Positions 1 through 8,716 of a stretch of 64,000 bases of DNA are shown here, one piece after another. A program made the position numbers and the translations under genes. Location: assembly GCF_016863135.1 (NCBI RefSeq), contig NZ_BOOH01000008.1:42913-106912 (forward strand), given 5' to 3'. The notes beneath the pieces were generated by a model, which was not told the DNA's origin, made no database searches, and saw only the letters and a list, made by a program, of their open reading frames with translations. Numbering within the stretch: position 1 is the stretch's first letter; each line of letters opens with the position of its first letter. The stretch is from Planobispora longispora (GTDB lineage: Bacteria > Actinomycetota > Actinomycetes > Streptosporangiales > Streptosporangiaceae).

Positions 1-2
1 TC

Positions 3-1079
3 AGCGCCGCCTTCACCGCGCCCGCCGCCCTGTCGATCATCACCACCACCTTCGCCGAGGGACCGGCCCGCAATCGGGCCCTCAGCATCTTCACCGCCTC
101 CGGCGCCAGCGGCTTCTCCCTGGGCCTGGTCATCTCCGGCCTGCTGACCGGCCTCGGCTGGCGCTGGACGTTCCTCATGCCCGTTCCCGTCGCGCTCATC
201 GCCCTCGTCGCGGCCCTGAAGTTCCTGCCCAGGCAGCGTGAGGAGCGGGCCGCGGGCGGTTACGACCTCATCGGCGCCGCGACCATCACCGCCTCGATGC
301 TGCTGCTGGTCTTCGCCGTGGTGGAGGCCCCCGAGGCCGGCTGGGGCTCGGCCCGCACCATCGGCTCGCTGATCGCCGCCGCCGCCCTGCTGGCCCTGTT
401 CGTGCTGGCCGAGCGGAAGGTGAAGCACCCCCTGGTACGGCTCGGCATCCTGCGCTCGGGCCCCATCGTCCGGGCCAACCTCGGCCTGGTGATCCTCTTC
501 GGCTCCTACGTCGGCTTCCAGTTCGTCGCCATGCAGTACTTCCAGAACTTCCTGCACTGGTCCGCCCTGGAGACCGCGCTGGCCTTCCTGCCCGCCGGCC
601 TGCTGGTGGCCGTGACCTCCACGAAGATGGGCGGCCTGGCCGACCGCTTCGGCACCGCCCGCCTGATCGTGATCGGCTCCGCCGCCCTGGCCGCGGGATA
701 CACGTTCTTCCTGCAGATCGACGCCCACCCCAGCCTGGCCACGCTGGTCATCCCCGGCATGGTCCTGCTGGGCGTCGCCTTCGCGCTGTCCTTCCCCTCG
801 CTCAACATCCAGGCCACCAACGGCGTCGCGGACGACGAGCAGGGCCTGGCCTCCGGCCTGCTGAACACCTCCGGCCAGGTCGGCGGCGCGGTCGTGCTGG
901 CGATCGTGACGGCGGTGCTGACCTCCAGCACGAGCGCCGACCCGCTCGACGGCTTCCGCTCGGCGATCACGGTCTCCGCCCTCTTCGGCGTGGCCGGCCT
1001 CGTCATCGCCCTCACCGGCCTGCGCGGGTCTCGCAGGGCCGCCGTGGCGGCCGAGGAGAAGGTCCTGGAGACCGTCTGA
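3..1079 (+). CDS. MFS drug exporter, DHA2/EmrB-like (5' end outside window)
   Basis: The reading frame is open from the left edge, so only the C-terminal 358 residues are present. Hydrophobic helices alternate with short basic loops, for example the GLADRFGTARLIVIG loop-helix, typical of the second half of a 14-helix proton-driven multidrug exporter. Family knowledge puts it in the cytoplasmic membrane. The substrate cannot be read from sequence. The frame closes at TGA 1077-1079 and a GC-rich hairpin follows. The first ATG inside the window (177) lies within a transmembrane stretch and is not the start. Confidence 0.88.
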   Translation, partial: SAAFTAPAALSIITTTFAEGPARNRALSIFTASGASGFSLGLVISGLLTGLGWRWTFLMPVPVALIALVAALKFLPRQREERAAGGYDLIGAATITASMLLLVFAVVEAPEAGWGSARTIGSLIAAAALLALFVLAERKVKHPLVRLGILRSGPIVRANLGLVILFGSYVGFQFVAMQYFQNFLHWSALETALAFLPAGLLVAVTSTKMGGLADRFGTARLIVIGSAALAAGYTFFLQIDAHPSLATLVIPGMVLLGVAFALSFPSLNIQATNGVADDEQGLASGLLNTSGQVGGAVVLAIVTAVLTSSTSADPLDGFRSAITVSALFGVAGLVIALTGLRGSRRAAVAAEEKVLETV

Positions 1080-1134
1080 CCCGTCCGGCCCTCGTGCCCC
1101 CGGCGGACACCTGGGATCCGCCGGCGGCGCGAGC

Positions 1135-1170
1135 CCGCCGCCGTGGGACGCCGGGGCCCCACGGCGGCGG
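1135..1170 (+). terminator. GC-rich hairpin after the exporter gene
   Basis: A perfect 13-bp stem (arms 1135-1147 and 1158-1170) with a 10-nt loop lies 56 bp after the exporter stop. No T-run follows, so it would have to act as an intrinsic terminator without a U tract, as is common in actinomycetes. Confidence 0.5.
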
Positions 1171-1247
1171 TTCCATATCCGGACGGCATCCGAACGGCGC
1201 TGAACCATTCCGGGTCGTCAGGCGTCCTACCAGGTAGGAGGCTTACG

Positions 1248-1919
1248 ATGAACCGTTCCCGCGCCGCGCTCGCCCTGCTCGTCCCGCTCGCCCTGCTGGC
1301 CGGGTGCGGTGACGGGACGACCCGGGCCGAGCCCTCGTCCGCCCCGCCCTCGGCGGTCGCCGAGACGGCGTCCCCGCCGGACGACTCCTCGTCGCCGGCC
1401 CCGCCCGTCTCTCCGTCCACCGCCCCGTCCGCCTCCGGTGCGGCGTCCGAGCCGGTGTCCGACGCGTCCGCGGCGACCAAGCTGAAGCCGCCGACGAGCA
1501 CCGGGAAGGTCGAGGTCAAACGGGGTCTCGACGTCCCGCCCCTGGTCACCGGCGTGCGGTTCGCCCGGCACCGGGGGTTCGACCGCGTCGTGGTGGACTT
1601 CAAGGGAAGCCTTCCGGGCTACCGGATCGAGTGGGTCCCCGAACTCGTCCAGGACGGCTCGGGGGAGCCCTTCGACGTCAAGGGAGGCGCCTACCTCCAG
1701 GTGACGATCATCCCGGCCAACGCGCACACCGAGTCGGGCGCGCCCACCTGGTCCGGCGGGCCGATCTTCCAGGCCGACCTGGGCAACGTGCGCAACGTCG
1801 TGCGGACCGGCGACTTCGAGGCCGTGGTGGGCGTCGGCATCGTGCTGGACCGCAAGGCCGGCTTCCGCGTGCTGGAGCAGAAGCAGCCGAACCGGCTGGT
1901 CGTCGACGTGGCCCACTGA
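1248..1919 (+). CDS. AMIN-like domain lipoprotein
   Basis: A 223-residue secreted lipoprotein. A type II signal peptide ends in LLAGC with the acylated Cys at residue 20. A Ser/Pro/Ala-rich linker (about 25-85) follows, then a compact beta-rich domain with VTGVRFARHRGFDRVVVDF and a final RLVVDVAH. This is the pattern of actinobacterial AMIN-like domain proteins, thought to bind cell-envelope material. The ATG at 1248 is chosen because GTAGGAGG sits just upstream. The frame is open back to 1143 but has no better start. The precise role is unknown. Confidence 0.8.
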   Translation: MNRSRAALALLVPLALLAGCGDGTTRAEPSSAPPSAVAETASPPDDSSSPAPPVSPSTAPSASGAASEPVSDASAATKLKPPTSTGKVEVKRGLDVPPLVTGVRFARHRGFDRVVVDFKGSLPGYRIEWVPELVQDGSGEPFDVKGGAYLQVTIIPANAHTESGAPTWSGGPIFQADLGNVRNVVRTGDFEAVVGVGIVLDRKAGFRVLEQKQPNRLVVDVAH

Positions 1920-1952
1920 GGTCCCCGCCGGGGCCGGTGACAGAATGGGCTG

Positions 1953-2306
1953 ATGGTACGGAAAATCGACAACGCGACGCGGATCCCGGTCCCGGGCGGC
2001 AAGGTCATCGAGGAGTACGTCGGCCGGGTCAACAGCGGTGACGCGCAGATCTCGATCGCGCACATGAAGGCCCCGGCCGGGTGGGACGAACCCGCCCAGA
2101 CGCCGCAGTTCACCGAGTACACCCTGGTGCTCAAGGGCACGGTCGTCGTGGAGCACGCCGGGGGCAGCACCGAGGTCGGCGCCGGCCAGGCGTTCGTGAG
2201 CGCGCCCGGAGAGAAGATCCGCTACAGCTGCGGGCCCGAGGGCGCCGAGTACGTCGCGGTCTGCACGCCCGCCTTCTCGCCGGAGAGCGTCAACCGCGAG
2301 GAGTAG
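1953..2306 (+). CDS. Single-domain cupin protein
   Basis: A 117-residue protein with a cupin barrel: a TPQFTEYTLVLKGTVVVEH strand pair followed by a glycine turn and GQAFVSAPGEKIRY. The usual metal-binding histidines of motif 1 are largely absent (the segment reads QFTEYTLV), so metal-dependent catalysis is uncertain. It lies 33 bp after the lipoprotein gene on the same strand. A small-molecule binding or isomerase role is possible, but no substrate can be inferred. Confidence 0.75.
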   Translation: MVRKIDNATRIPVPGGKVIEEYVGRVNSGDAQISIAHMKAPAGWDEPAQTPQFTEYTLVLKGTVVVEHAGGSTEVGAGQAFVSAPGEKIRYSCGPEGAEYVAVCTPAFSPESVNREE

Positions 2307-2370
2307 TCCTCCCGTCCCGAGCGGCCGGCCGCCCGGCGGGCCGCGGGAGCGTCGAAGATCATCAAAAGAC

Positions 2371-2382
2371 GGCTGATCAGCC
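2371..2382. promoter_or_regulatory. 12-bp palindrome upstream of adenosine deaminase
   Basis: GGCTGATCAGCC is a perfect palindrome ending 20 bp before the adenosine deaminase ATG and just upstream of its AGGA ribosome-binding site. It could be an operator, but a 12-bp palindrome can also arise by chance. Confidence 0.3.
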
Positions 2383-2402
2383 CGGAGCAGTAGGATTACG
2401 AA

Positions 2403-3482
2403 ATGAGTCAGCTACCCACTCTCGAGGAGATCCGCCGGGCTCCGAAGGTCTTGCTCCACGATCACCTTGACGGTGGTCTGCGGCCCGAGACCATCGTCGA
2501 CCTGGCCCGTGAGACCGGCTACGACAAGCTGCCCACGACGGACCCCGGAGCCCTGCGGACCTGGTTCCAGGAGGCGTCCGACTCCGGCTCGCTGGAGCGC
2601 TACCTGGAGACCTTCGACCACACGGTCGGCGTCATGCAGACGCGCGAGTCGCTGGTCCGGGTCGCCGCCGAGTGCGCCGAGGACCTGGCGGCCGACGGCG
2701 TCGTCTACGCCGAGGTGCGCTACGCCCCCGAGCAGCACACGTCCGCCGGACTGAGCCTGGAGGAGGTCATCGAGGCCGTCCTGGAGGGGTTCAGGATCGG
2801 ATCGGAGGGCCGGGGCATCCGGGTGGGCACCCTGCTGACGGCCATGCGCCACCAGGCCAGGTCCATGGAGATCGCCGAGCTCGCGGTCCGCTACCGCGAC
2901 GTCGGCGTGGCCGGGTTCGACATCGCCGGAGCGGAGGCGGGCTACCCGCCCACGCGCCACCTGGACGCCTTCGAATACCTCCAGCGGGAGAACGCCCACT
3001 TCACCATCCACGCCGGCGAGGCGTTCGGACTGCCGTCGATCTGGCAGGCGATCCAGTGGTGCGGCGCCGACCGGCTCGGCCACGGCGTCCGGATCATCGA
3101 CGACATCACGGTGCCCGCGGACGGCGAGGCCAAGCTCGGCCGCCTGGCGGCGTACGTCCGGGACAAGCGCATCCCCCTGGAGATGTGCCCGACGTCCAAC
3201 CTGCAGACCGGTGCGGCGCCGTCCATCGCCGAGCACCCGATCGGCCTGCTGCGCCGCCTGAACTTCCGGGTGACGGTCAACACCGACAACCGCCTGATGA
3301 GCGGCACCACGGTCTCGGAGGAGTTCGCCAAGCTCTCGGAGGCGTTCGGCTACAGCTGGGACGACATGCAGTGGTTCACCATCAACGCGATGAAGTCGGC
3401 GTTCCTCCCGTTCGACGAGCGGCTGGCGCTCATCAACGGGGTCATCAAGCCGGGCTTCGCGCAGCTGAAATGGCACGGATGA
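2403..3482 (+). CDS. add: Adenosine deaminase
   Basis: A 359-residue cytosolic enzyme that deaminates adenosine and deoxyadenosine to (deoxy)inosine in purine salvage. The zinc-binding HDHLDGG motif is at residues 19-25. HAGE is at 203-206, with the catalytic Glu and a zinc His. A GHGVRI segment, CPTSNLQTG and the zinc/catalytic Asp in NTDNR follow in the normal order. Length and motif spacing match full-length enzymes. A purine nucleoside phosphorylase gene 5 kb away would use its product. AGGA precedes the ATG by 7-8 bases. Confidence 0.96.
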   Translation: MSQLPTLEEIRRAPKVLLHDHLDGGLRPETIVDLARETGYDKLPTTDPGALRTWFQEASDSGSLERYLETFDHTVGVMQTRESLVRVAAECAEDLAADGVVYAEVRYAPEQHTSAGLSLEEVIEAVLEGFRIGSEGRGIRVGTLLTAMRHQARSMEIAELAVRYRDVGVAGFDIAGAEAGYPPTRHLDAFEYLQRENAHFTIHAGEAFGLPSIWQAIQWCGADRLGHGVRIIDDITVPADGEAKLGRLAAYVRDKRIPLEMCPTSNLQTGAAPSIAEHPIGLLRRLNFRVTVNTDNRLMSGTTVSEEFAKLSEAFGYSWDDMQWFTINAMKSAFLPFDERLALINGVIKPGFAQLKWHG

Positions 3483-3546
3483 GCGGGGCCGCGCGGCCCG
3501 GGCCGGACGGGCCGCGGCGGACGTCCCGGCGGATGGGACGGCTCCG

Positions 3547-4251
3547 GTGAAGCAGGTCTTCCGGTCGAAGTTCGCGGTGGTCCTCGGCTGGGTGTGGATG
3601 GTGTTCGCCGCCTTCAGCGCAGTCGACCTGGTCGTCCGCTACAGCGGGCCGTCGTCGCTGGTCGCGGGGGCGGTCCTGGGAGTGCTGACGGCGCTGGTCG
3701 TCATCACCTGCCTGCGCCCCGCGATCCTGTTCACCGAGGAGGGCGTGCTGGTCCGCAACCCGTTCAGGAACGCCTTCGTGCCCTGGACCGGGGTGGACGA
3801 CGTGACGGTCTCCCACGCGATCGCGATCTCCTCCGGCGGTCGCGTCGTGCGCTGCTGGACGCCGCAGACCTCCTCCAGGGAGCGGGCGTCGGCCACGCGG
3901 CGCGCGCAGCGGCCCGCCTCCGCGCGCGGTCGCGGGCTGGCCACCGAGCCCGCCCGGACCGCGGCGGAGCAGGCCGCGGCCGAGGCCCTGGCGGGCAAGA
4001 CCCACGCCGACTGGGTGGCCGAGCAGATCACCGAGCGGGCCGAGGCCGCCAGGCGCGCCGCGACCGCCGCCCGGCCGGGACGCGAGTCCCGGGCGGGGGA
4101 CGAGCCGGAGACCGCCGAGGCCGCGTCCGGCGCGGTGCCCGGTTCCGGGGCCGCGCGGCCGGACGCCATGCGGGTCACCTGGGCTCCGAGCGCCCTGGCC
4201 ACCTTCGGCGTCGCGCTCGCCCTGGTGGTGGCGGCCCTCATCGTCGCCTGA
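3547..4251 (+). CDS. PH-domain membrane protein
   Basis: A 234-residue membrane protein. Two N-terminal transmembrane helices (about 8-28 and 35-57) lead into a small bacterial PH-like module that includes FTEEGVLVRNPFRNAFVPW and VDDVTVSHAI. A long Ala/Arg/Glu-rich, probably disordered or helical segment (about 110-205) follows, and a C-terminal hydrophobic helix ends the protein. Such proteins are common in actinobacteria and their function is unknown. GTG/ATG choice: the start at 3547 follows CTCCGGTGA and no strong Shine-Dalgarno is visible, so the N terminus is moderately certain. It converges with the ATPase gene. Confidence 0.72.
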   Translation: MKQVFRSKFAVVLGWVWMVFAAFSAVDLVVRYSGPSSLVAGAVLGVLTALVVITCLRPAILFTEEGVLVRNPFRNAFVPWTGVDDVTVSHAIAISSGGRVVRCWTPQTSSRERASATRRAQRPASARGRGLATEPARTAAEQAAAEALAGKTHADWVAEQITERAEAARRAATAARPGRESRAGDEPETAEAASGAVPGSGAARPDAMRVTWAPSALATFGVALALVVAALIVA

Positions 4252-4293
4252 GCGCCCCCGCCGGCCTCCCGGGAACATCAGGCCCCCGGCCCC

Positions 4294-4344
4294 TCCGGGG
4301 AGGCCGGGTCCGTCGGCCTTCCGGGGAGGCCGGGTCCGTCGGCC
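4294..4344. repeat. Two 25-bp direct repeats beside a gene end
   Basis: Two copies of a unit starting TCCGGGGAGGCCGGG, with a 26-bp period, lie between the convergent PH-protein and ATPase genes, 11 bp from the ATPase stop codon. The GGCC/CCGG content also lets each copy fold into a hairpin, so the repeat may double as a terminator. Confidence 0.7.
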
Positions 4345-4354
4345 GTCCCGGGGG

Positions 4355-5788
4355 TCAGGTCCCGTCGGTCTCCCCGGGGCGCCAGGCCCCGACCAGGTCC
4401 TCGGGGGTCACCAGGGTGACCTCCGAGGTCGCCGAACCGCTCCGGGAGACGGCCAGCAGCGGGACGCCCGCGTCGGCGCCCGGCAGCCTGGACCTGCGGA
4501 CGATCAGCTCGTCCAGGTCGCGCCGGCTGAACGGCCGGTCCTCCCGCCACACCACCGCGCCGGCCGTCGTGATCCTCCGGCCGACCGGCTCGCGGTCCGT
4601 CCCGACGATGTCGATCTCCGGATCGCCGGTGCGGGTCCAGTAGCCGCCGACCGCCCCGGTCCCGCGCGGCAGCCCGTCCATCCGCCGCAGCGACTCCCGG
4701 ACCAGGGGCACCACGGCGGCGCTCCGCCACGCGTCCCACGACCGGAGCACCCGGGCCAGGGTCAGGTCGCCCCGGCCCCGTTCGATCTCCGGGAGCCAGG
4801 GGCCGACGAAGGCGAGCCAGAACCGCAGGTGCGTGTCCGCCAGCCGGTAGCGGGTCTCGCGCGAGGGCCGGACGGACAGCGGCAGCTCGGCGGCGAGCAG
4901 GCGCCGGTCCACCAGGGACTGCAGCGCGCGGTTGAGCGAGGCCCTGGGCACCTCGGGCACGGCGCGGCCGATCGCGGAGTGGGTGCGCGCTCCCGCGCCT
5001 ACGGCCTCCAGGACGGTCCGGGCCTGCGCGTCCGGCGCCAGCTCGGCGGCGAGGGCGCGTTCGCCGGTCACCACCAGCGCGGACGCCGGGTCGGTCAAGG
5101 CCGGGCGGAGACAGTCCCGGACGGCGAGCCCCCGGGGCCACCGCGCGCAGATCATCGGCAGGCCGCCGGAGACCAGGTGGGCGTCGACCGCCTCGGCGGC
5201 GGGCAGCTCCAGGGTCGCGGCCAGGTCGGCGGGCGTGAGGGGATGGAGCACCATCTCGGCGGCGCGCATGTAGAAGGGCCGGCCGGGCTGGTTGATCGCT
5301 TCCATCGCCGCCGAGTCCGAGCCGACGAGGATCAGCAGCACGGGACGGCGGGACAGCTCCCGGGCGAACATCAGCTGCAGGACGCCTTCGAGGTCCGGGT
5401 CGCTCGCGAGCAGGTGGGGGAACTCGTCCACGACGATGACGCCGGGGGAGTCCTGGGGGACCGCCTCCGCCACGAGCCGCAGCGCCTCCTCCCACGAGCC
5501 GGCCGTCCGCCCGGCCAGGGACGGTCCGCCGGGCAGTCCTGAGGCGGCGCCCGCCGCCAGCAGCTCGCGGAGCTGGCGGGCCCGCGGCCCGGGGGCGGCG
5601 CAGTGGAACAGGTGGGGCACGTCCGCGCGCCTGACGAACTCCTCCACCAGCCTGGACTTGCCGACGCGGCGGCGGCCCCGCAGCAGGACGGCCCGGCCCG
5701 GCCGCCCGCCCCGCCCGCCCGACTCCACCCGGTCCAGCGCCCGCTGGAGTTTTGCCAGCTCAGAAGCCCTTTCCAGGAACCGGTCCAT
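4355..5788 (-). CDS. AAA-family ATPase with DUF234 domain
   Basis: A 477-residue protein of the archaeal-type ATPase/DUF234 group. The N-terminal AAA domain has Walker A in LLRGRRRVGKSRLVEEF (about 35-50) and Walker B in GVIVVDEFPHLL. A winged-helix region (about 265-310, THSAIGRAVPEVPRASLNRAL) follows. The C-terminal DUF234 part contains GDPEIDIVGTD, half of a restriction-endonuclease-like signature. The expected following E-x-K strand reads TAGAVVWRE instead, so nuclease activity is doubtful. ATG 5788 is preceded by GGAGAG. The family role is unclear, with links to mobile DNA or defence suggested elsewhere. Confidence 0.82.
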   Translation of the reverse strand: MDRFLERASELAKLQRALDRVESGGRGGRPGRAVLLRGRRRVGKSRLVEEFVRRADVPHLFHCAAPGPRARQLRELLAAGAASGLPGGPSLAGRTAGSWEEALRLVAEAVPQDSPGVIVVDEFPHLLASDPDLEGVLQLMFARELSRRPVLLILVGSDSAAMEAINQPGRPFYMRAAEMVLHPLTPADLAATLELPAAEAVDAHLVSGGLPMICARWPRGLAVRDCLRPALTDPASALVVTGERALAAELAPDAQARTVLEAVGAGARTHSAIGRAVPEVPRASLNRALQSLVDRRLLAAELPLSVRPSRETRYRLADTHLRFWLAFVGPWLPEIERGRGDLTLARVLRSWDAWRSAAVVPLVRESLRRMDGLPRGTGAVGGYWTRTGDPEIDIVGTDREPVGRRITTAGAVVWREDRPFSRRDLDELIVRRSRLPGADAGVPLLAVSRSGSATSEVTLVTPEDLVGAWRPGETDGT

Positions 5789-5797
5789 TGCTCTCCA

Positions 5798-5819
5798 AGA
5801 GTCTCATCCATGAGACTCT
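5798..5819. promoter_or_regulatory. 22-bp perfect inverted repeat at the ATPase translation start
   Basis: The arms AGAGTCTCAT and ATGAGACTCT flank CC. The element sits immediately upstream of the ribosome-binding site of the DUF234 ATPase gene (start codon ends at 5788). A degenerate copy (GAGACCATC...GATGAAACC, 5827-5847) follows. The placement suits an operator, or an RNA hairpin controlling translation. Confidence 0.55.
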
Positions 5820-5970
5820 CAGGCGGGAGACCATCACGGATGAAACCATCGGTCGCGGTTCTCCCATTCTTGGGACAATCCGGGGCGAGCCTCTCCGGCA
5901 CGAGCCGCCCGGAGAGGCGCGGAGAGCGGCCCCGGCGGACGGATTCGCCCGCCGGGAGGCCGTTCCCACA

Positions 5971-6063
5971 GGCCCGGCGCGGTCACCGGGCACTCCGGCA
6001 TGCGCGGCCCGGCGCGGTCACCGGGCGTCCTGCGTGCCGGAGGGTCCGGCGCGGCCGCCGGGC
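5971..6063. repeat. Three degenerate 21-bp repeats before the phosphohexomutase stop
   Basis: GGCCCGGCGCGGTCACCGGGC occurs at 5971-5991 and 6006-6026, with a variant at 6043-6063. They lie in the 326-bp gap between the ATPase start (5788) and the phosphohexomutase stop (6115). Apart from these and the inverted repeats near 5800-5875 I see no gene in that gap. Confidence 0.65.
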
Positions 6064-6114
6064 CCTCCGAACGCTCCGGGGGGCCCTTCAACGGCCGCAC
6101 CGGGGCCGCTGAGG

Positions 6115-7794
6115 CTAGGCGCCCGGGAGGTCCAGTGCGGCCGCCAGGTCCCGCTTCAGGGCCTTCAGGTCCTGTACGGCCCGCGCCCGCGCGTCGGCGA
6201 CCTCGCCCGTCACCGGGACCACGACCTCCAGATAGCACTTGAGCTTGGGCTCGGTGCCCGAGGGCCGGACCACGACGCGGGCGCCGCCGGACAGCAGGTA
6301 CCGCAGACCCTCGGTGGGCGGCAGCCCTCCCGTCCCGAGGCTCAGGTCCTCCACCGACTCGACCTTCCGCCCGCCCAGCTCCGTGGGCGGGGCGGCGCGC
6401 AGGCGGGCCATGGCGCCGGCGATCAGGGAGAGGTCGCTCACCCGGGCCGAGAGCTGGGAGGTGGCGTGCAGGCCGTACCGGCGGGCCTGGTCGTCGAGGA
6501 GGTCGAGCAGGGTGCGGCCGTCGCGCCTGGCCCGGGCCGCGATGCCGGCGACGGTCAGGGCCGCGCCGATGCCGTCCTTGTCGTGGACGGGCAGGCCCGC
6601 CTCCGAGCCGACGCTGTAGCCCAGCGCCTCCTCGTACCCGTAGAGCAGGCGGTCCCCGGCGTCGCCGGGCCCGTCCGGCCCGGAACCCGCCTTCATGATC
6701 CACTTGAAGCCGGTGAGGGTCTCGGCGTAGCGCACGCCGTACTCCGCGGCGATCTTGCCGAGCAGGGACGACGAGACGATGGTGGTGGCCACCAGGCGCT
6801 CGCCGGTGGTGCTCCGGATCACGTGCTCGCCCAGCAGCGCGCCGACCTCGTCACCGGTGAGCATCCGGTGGCCGCCCCCGGGCAGCGGGACGCCCACCGC
6901 GCAGCGGTCGGCGTCCGGGTCGTTGGCCAGCACCAGGTCCGCGCCGATCCGCCCGGCCAGCTCCAGCGCGAGGTCCATCGCGCCGGGCTCCTCGGGGTTG
7001 GGGAAGGCGACGGTCGGGAAGTCCGGATCCGGGTCGGCCTGGGACTCGACGACCGCGGGGGCGTCGAATCCGGCGGCGCGGAAGGCGGCGGCCAGCGTGG
7101 CCCCGCCGACGCCGTGCAGCGGCGTGTAGGCCACCTTCAGATCGCGGGCGTCGCCGAGCGGGAGGGCGGTCACCGCCTCCAGGTAGGCCGCCGTGATCTC
7201 CTCGCCCAGCTCGGTCCAGGCCGGGTCGTCCGGCGAGCCGAGGGGCAGCTCGGAGACCGGGCCGACGGCGTCGATGGCCGCGGAGATCTCCACGTCGATC
7301 GGCGGCACGATCTGGGAGCCGTCGCCCCAGTAGACCTTGTAGCCGTTGTCGCGGGGCGGGTTGTGGCTGGCGGTGACGGTCACGCCCGCGTCCGCGCCCA
7401 GGTGGCGGACGGCGAAGGCGAGCACGGGGGTGGGCAGCGGCGCGGGCAGCACCGAGGCGCGCAGCCCCGCGCCGGTGAGGACGGCGGCGGTGTCGCGGGC
7501 GAAGACGTCGGAGTTGTGCCGGGCGTCGTAGCCGATCACGACGTGCCGCCCGGGGCCGAGGACCGCGGCCAGGCCGGCGGCGGCGCGCATGACGGTGACC
7601 CGGTTCATCCGGTTGGGGCCCGCGCCGAGCTCGCCGCGGAGCCCGGCCGTGCCGAACTCCAGCTTGGCCCGGAACCTGTCGCGCAGCGCCGCCTCGTCGC
7701 CGGCGGACAGAAGTGTCTCCAGCTCGCCCCGTGTCTCGGGGTCGGGGTCCTGCTCCAGCCAGGCTCGCGCGAGCCGTACGAGATCGCTGCTCAT
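6115..7794 (-). CDS. Alpha-phosphohexomutase (phosphomannomutase/phosphoglucomutase)
   Basis: A 559-residue cytosolic enzyme that interconverts hexose 1- and 6-phosphates. The active-site serine lies in GVTVTASHNPP, the magnesium loop is DPDADRCAVG, the sugar-specificity loop is EEALGYSVG and the phosphate-binding loop is RPSGTEPKLK, all in the usual order. Length fits the longer PGM2-like bacterial enzymes that can also act on phosphopentoses. The ATG at 7794 (MSSDLVRLARAWL) is chosen over an open upstream extension because family members start here. It follows the nucleoside phosphorylase gene by 11 bp, so ribose 1-phosphate released there could be a substrate. Confidence 0.93.
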   Translation of the reverse strand: MSSDLVRLARAWLEQDPDPETRGELETLLSAGDEAALRDRFRAKLEFGTAGLRGELGAGPNRMNRVTVMRAAAGLAAVLGPGRHVVIGYDARHNSDVFARDTAAVLTGAGLRASVLPAPLPTPVLAFAVRHLGADAGVTVTASHNPPRDNGYKVYWGDGSQIVPPIDVEISAAIDAVGPVSELPLGSPDDPAWTELGEEITAAYLEAVTALPLGDARDLKVAYTPLHGVGGATLAAAFRAAGFDAPAVVESQADPDPDFPTVAFPNPEEPGAMDLALELAGRIGADLVLANDPDADRCAVGVPLPGGGHRMLTGDEVGALLGEHVIRSTTGERLVATTIVSSSLLGKIAAEYGVRYAETLTGFKWIMKAGSGPDGPGDAGDRLLYGYEEALGYSVGSEAGLPVHDKDGIGAALTVAGIAARARRDGRTLLDLLDDQARRYGLHATSQLSARVSDLSLIAGAMARLRAAPPTELGGRKVESVEDLSLGTGGLPPTEGLRYLLSGGARVVVRPSGTEPKLKCYLEVVVPVTGEVADARARAVQDLKALKRDLAAALDLPGA

Positions 7795-7805
7795 GATCGC
7801 TCCGG

Positions 7806-8609
7806 CTACAGCTTGTTGACGACCTGGGCGAGGAGGGCGCCCATGCGGGTGGCCGTGGCGCGGCCCACCTCCAGCACCTCCTGGTGGTTCAGCGGCTCGC
7901 CGACCAGGCCGGCCCCCGGGTTGGTGACCAGGGAGATGCCGAGCACCTCGGCGCCGCCCTCGCGGGCCGCGATGGCCTCCAGCACGGTGGACATGCCGAC
8001 CATGTCGCCGCCGATGGTCCGGCACATCTGGATCTCGGCCGGAGTCTCGTAGGTCGGGCCGCGGAAGGCGATGTAGACGCCCTCGGCCATGGCGGGCTCC
8101 ACCTCGCGGACCAGGGTGCGCAGCCGCCGGGAGTAGACCTCGGTGAGGTCGATGAAGGTGGCCCCGGTGATCGGGCTGGCGCCGGTCAGGTTGATGTGGT
8201 CGCTGATCAGGATCGCCTCGCCGACCTTCTGGGTCTCCGGGCGCAGGCCGCCGGCGGCGTTGGTCAGCACGACCGTGCCCACCCCCGCCTTGATCGCGGT
8301 TCGCACCCCGTGCACGACCGGATCGACCCCGCGCCCCTCGTAGAGGTGGGTGCGGCCGAGGAAGATCAGCGCGTTCTTGCCGGACTCGGTCCGCACGACG
8401 CGGATCCGGCCCGCGTGGCCGGCCACGGCGGCGGGCGTGAAACCGGGCAGGTCGGTCACCGGGATCTCGGCGACGGTCTCGCCGAGCGCGTCGGCGGCCG
8501 GGACCCAGCCCGACCCCATCACCAGCGCGACGTCGAAGGAGTCGACCCCGGTCGCGCCCTTGAGCGCGACCGCGGCGTCCGTGGCGAGTGCGTAAGGGTC
8601 ATTGGTCAT
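7806..8609 (-). CDS. punA: Purine nucleoside phosphorylase (trimeric type)
   Basis: A 267-residue cytosolic enzyme that splits purine (deoxy)nucleosides with phosphate. Motifs of the trimeric, human-type family are visible: VALVMGSGW at the phosphate site, GRTHLYEG, VLTNAAGGL, SDHINLTG and MVGMSTVLEAIAA. Length is typical. ATG 8609 gives MTNDPYALA, the normal N terminus. It sits directly upstream of the phosphohexomutase gene in one transcription unit, which would pass ribose 1-phosphate onward. Adenosine deaminase in the same window supplies inosine. Confidence 0.95.
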   Translation of the reverse strand: MTNDPYALATDAAVALKGATGVDSFDVALVMGSGWVPAADALGETVAEIPVTDLPGFTPAAVAGHAGRIRVVRTESGKNALIFLGRTHLYEGRGVDPVVHGVRTAIKAGVGTVVLTNAAGGLRPETQKVGEAILISDHINLTGASPITGATFIDLTEVYSRRLRTLVREVEPAMAEGVYIAFRGPTYETPAEIQMCRTIGGDMVGMSTVLEAIAAREGGAEVLGISLVTNPGAGLVGEPLNHQEVLEVGRATATRMGALLAQVVNKL

Positions 8610-8716
8610 CTCACCGAGCGTACTCGCCGGGTTCCGCGGATCACGCCAGGGACAGGCCCTGACGTGGGTTCGACCCGCGCCCCGGCCCGGATCTCCGCCC
8701 GGGGCGGGGCCCGGCG

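Noticed and set aside
1111..1133. CGGCGGA/TCCGCCG hairpin after the exporter gene.
   Set aside because: Weaker than the adjacent 13-bp stem at 1135-1170, and short GC hairpins are expected by chance at this base composition.
5752..8052. 766-codon plus-strand frame across the ATPase leader, phosphohexomutase and nucleoside phosphorylase.
   Set aside because: Both enzymes are clearly encoded on the minus strand. The plus frame has no domain and crosses tandem repeats.
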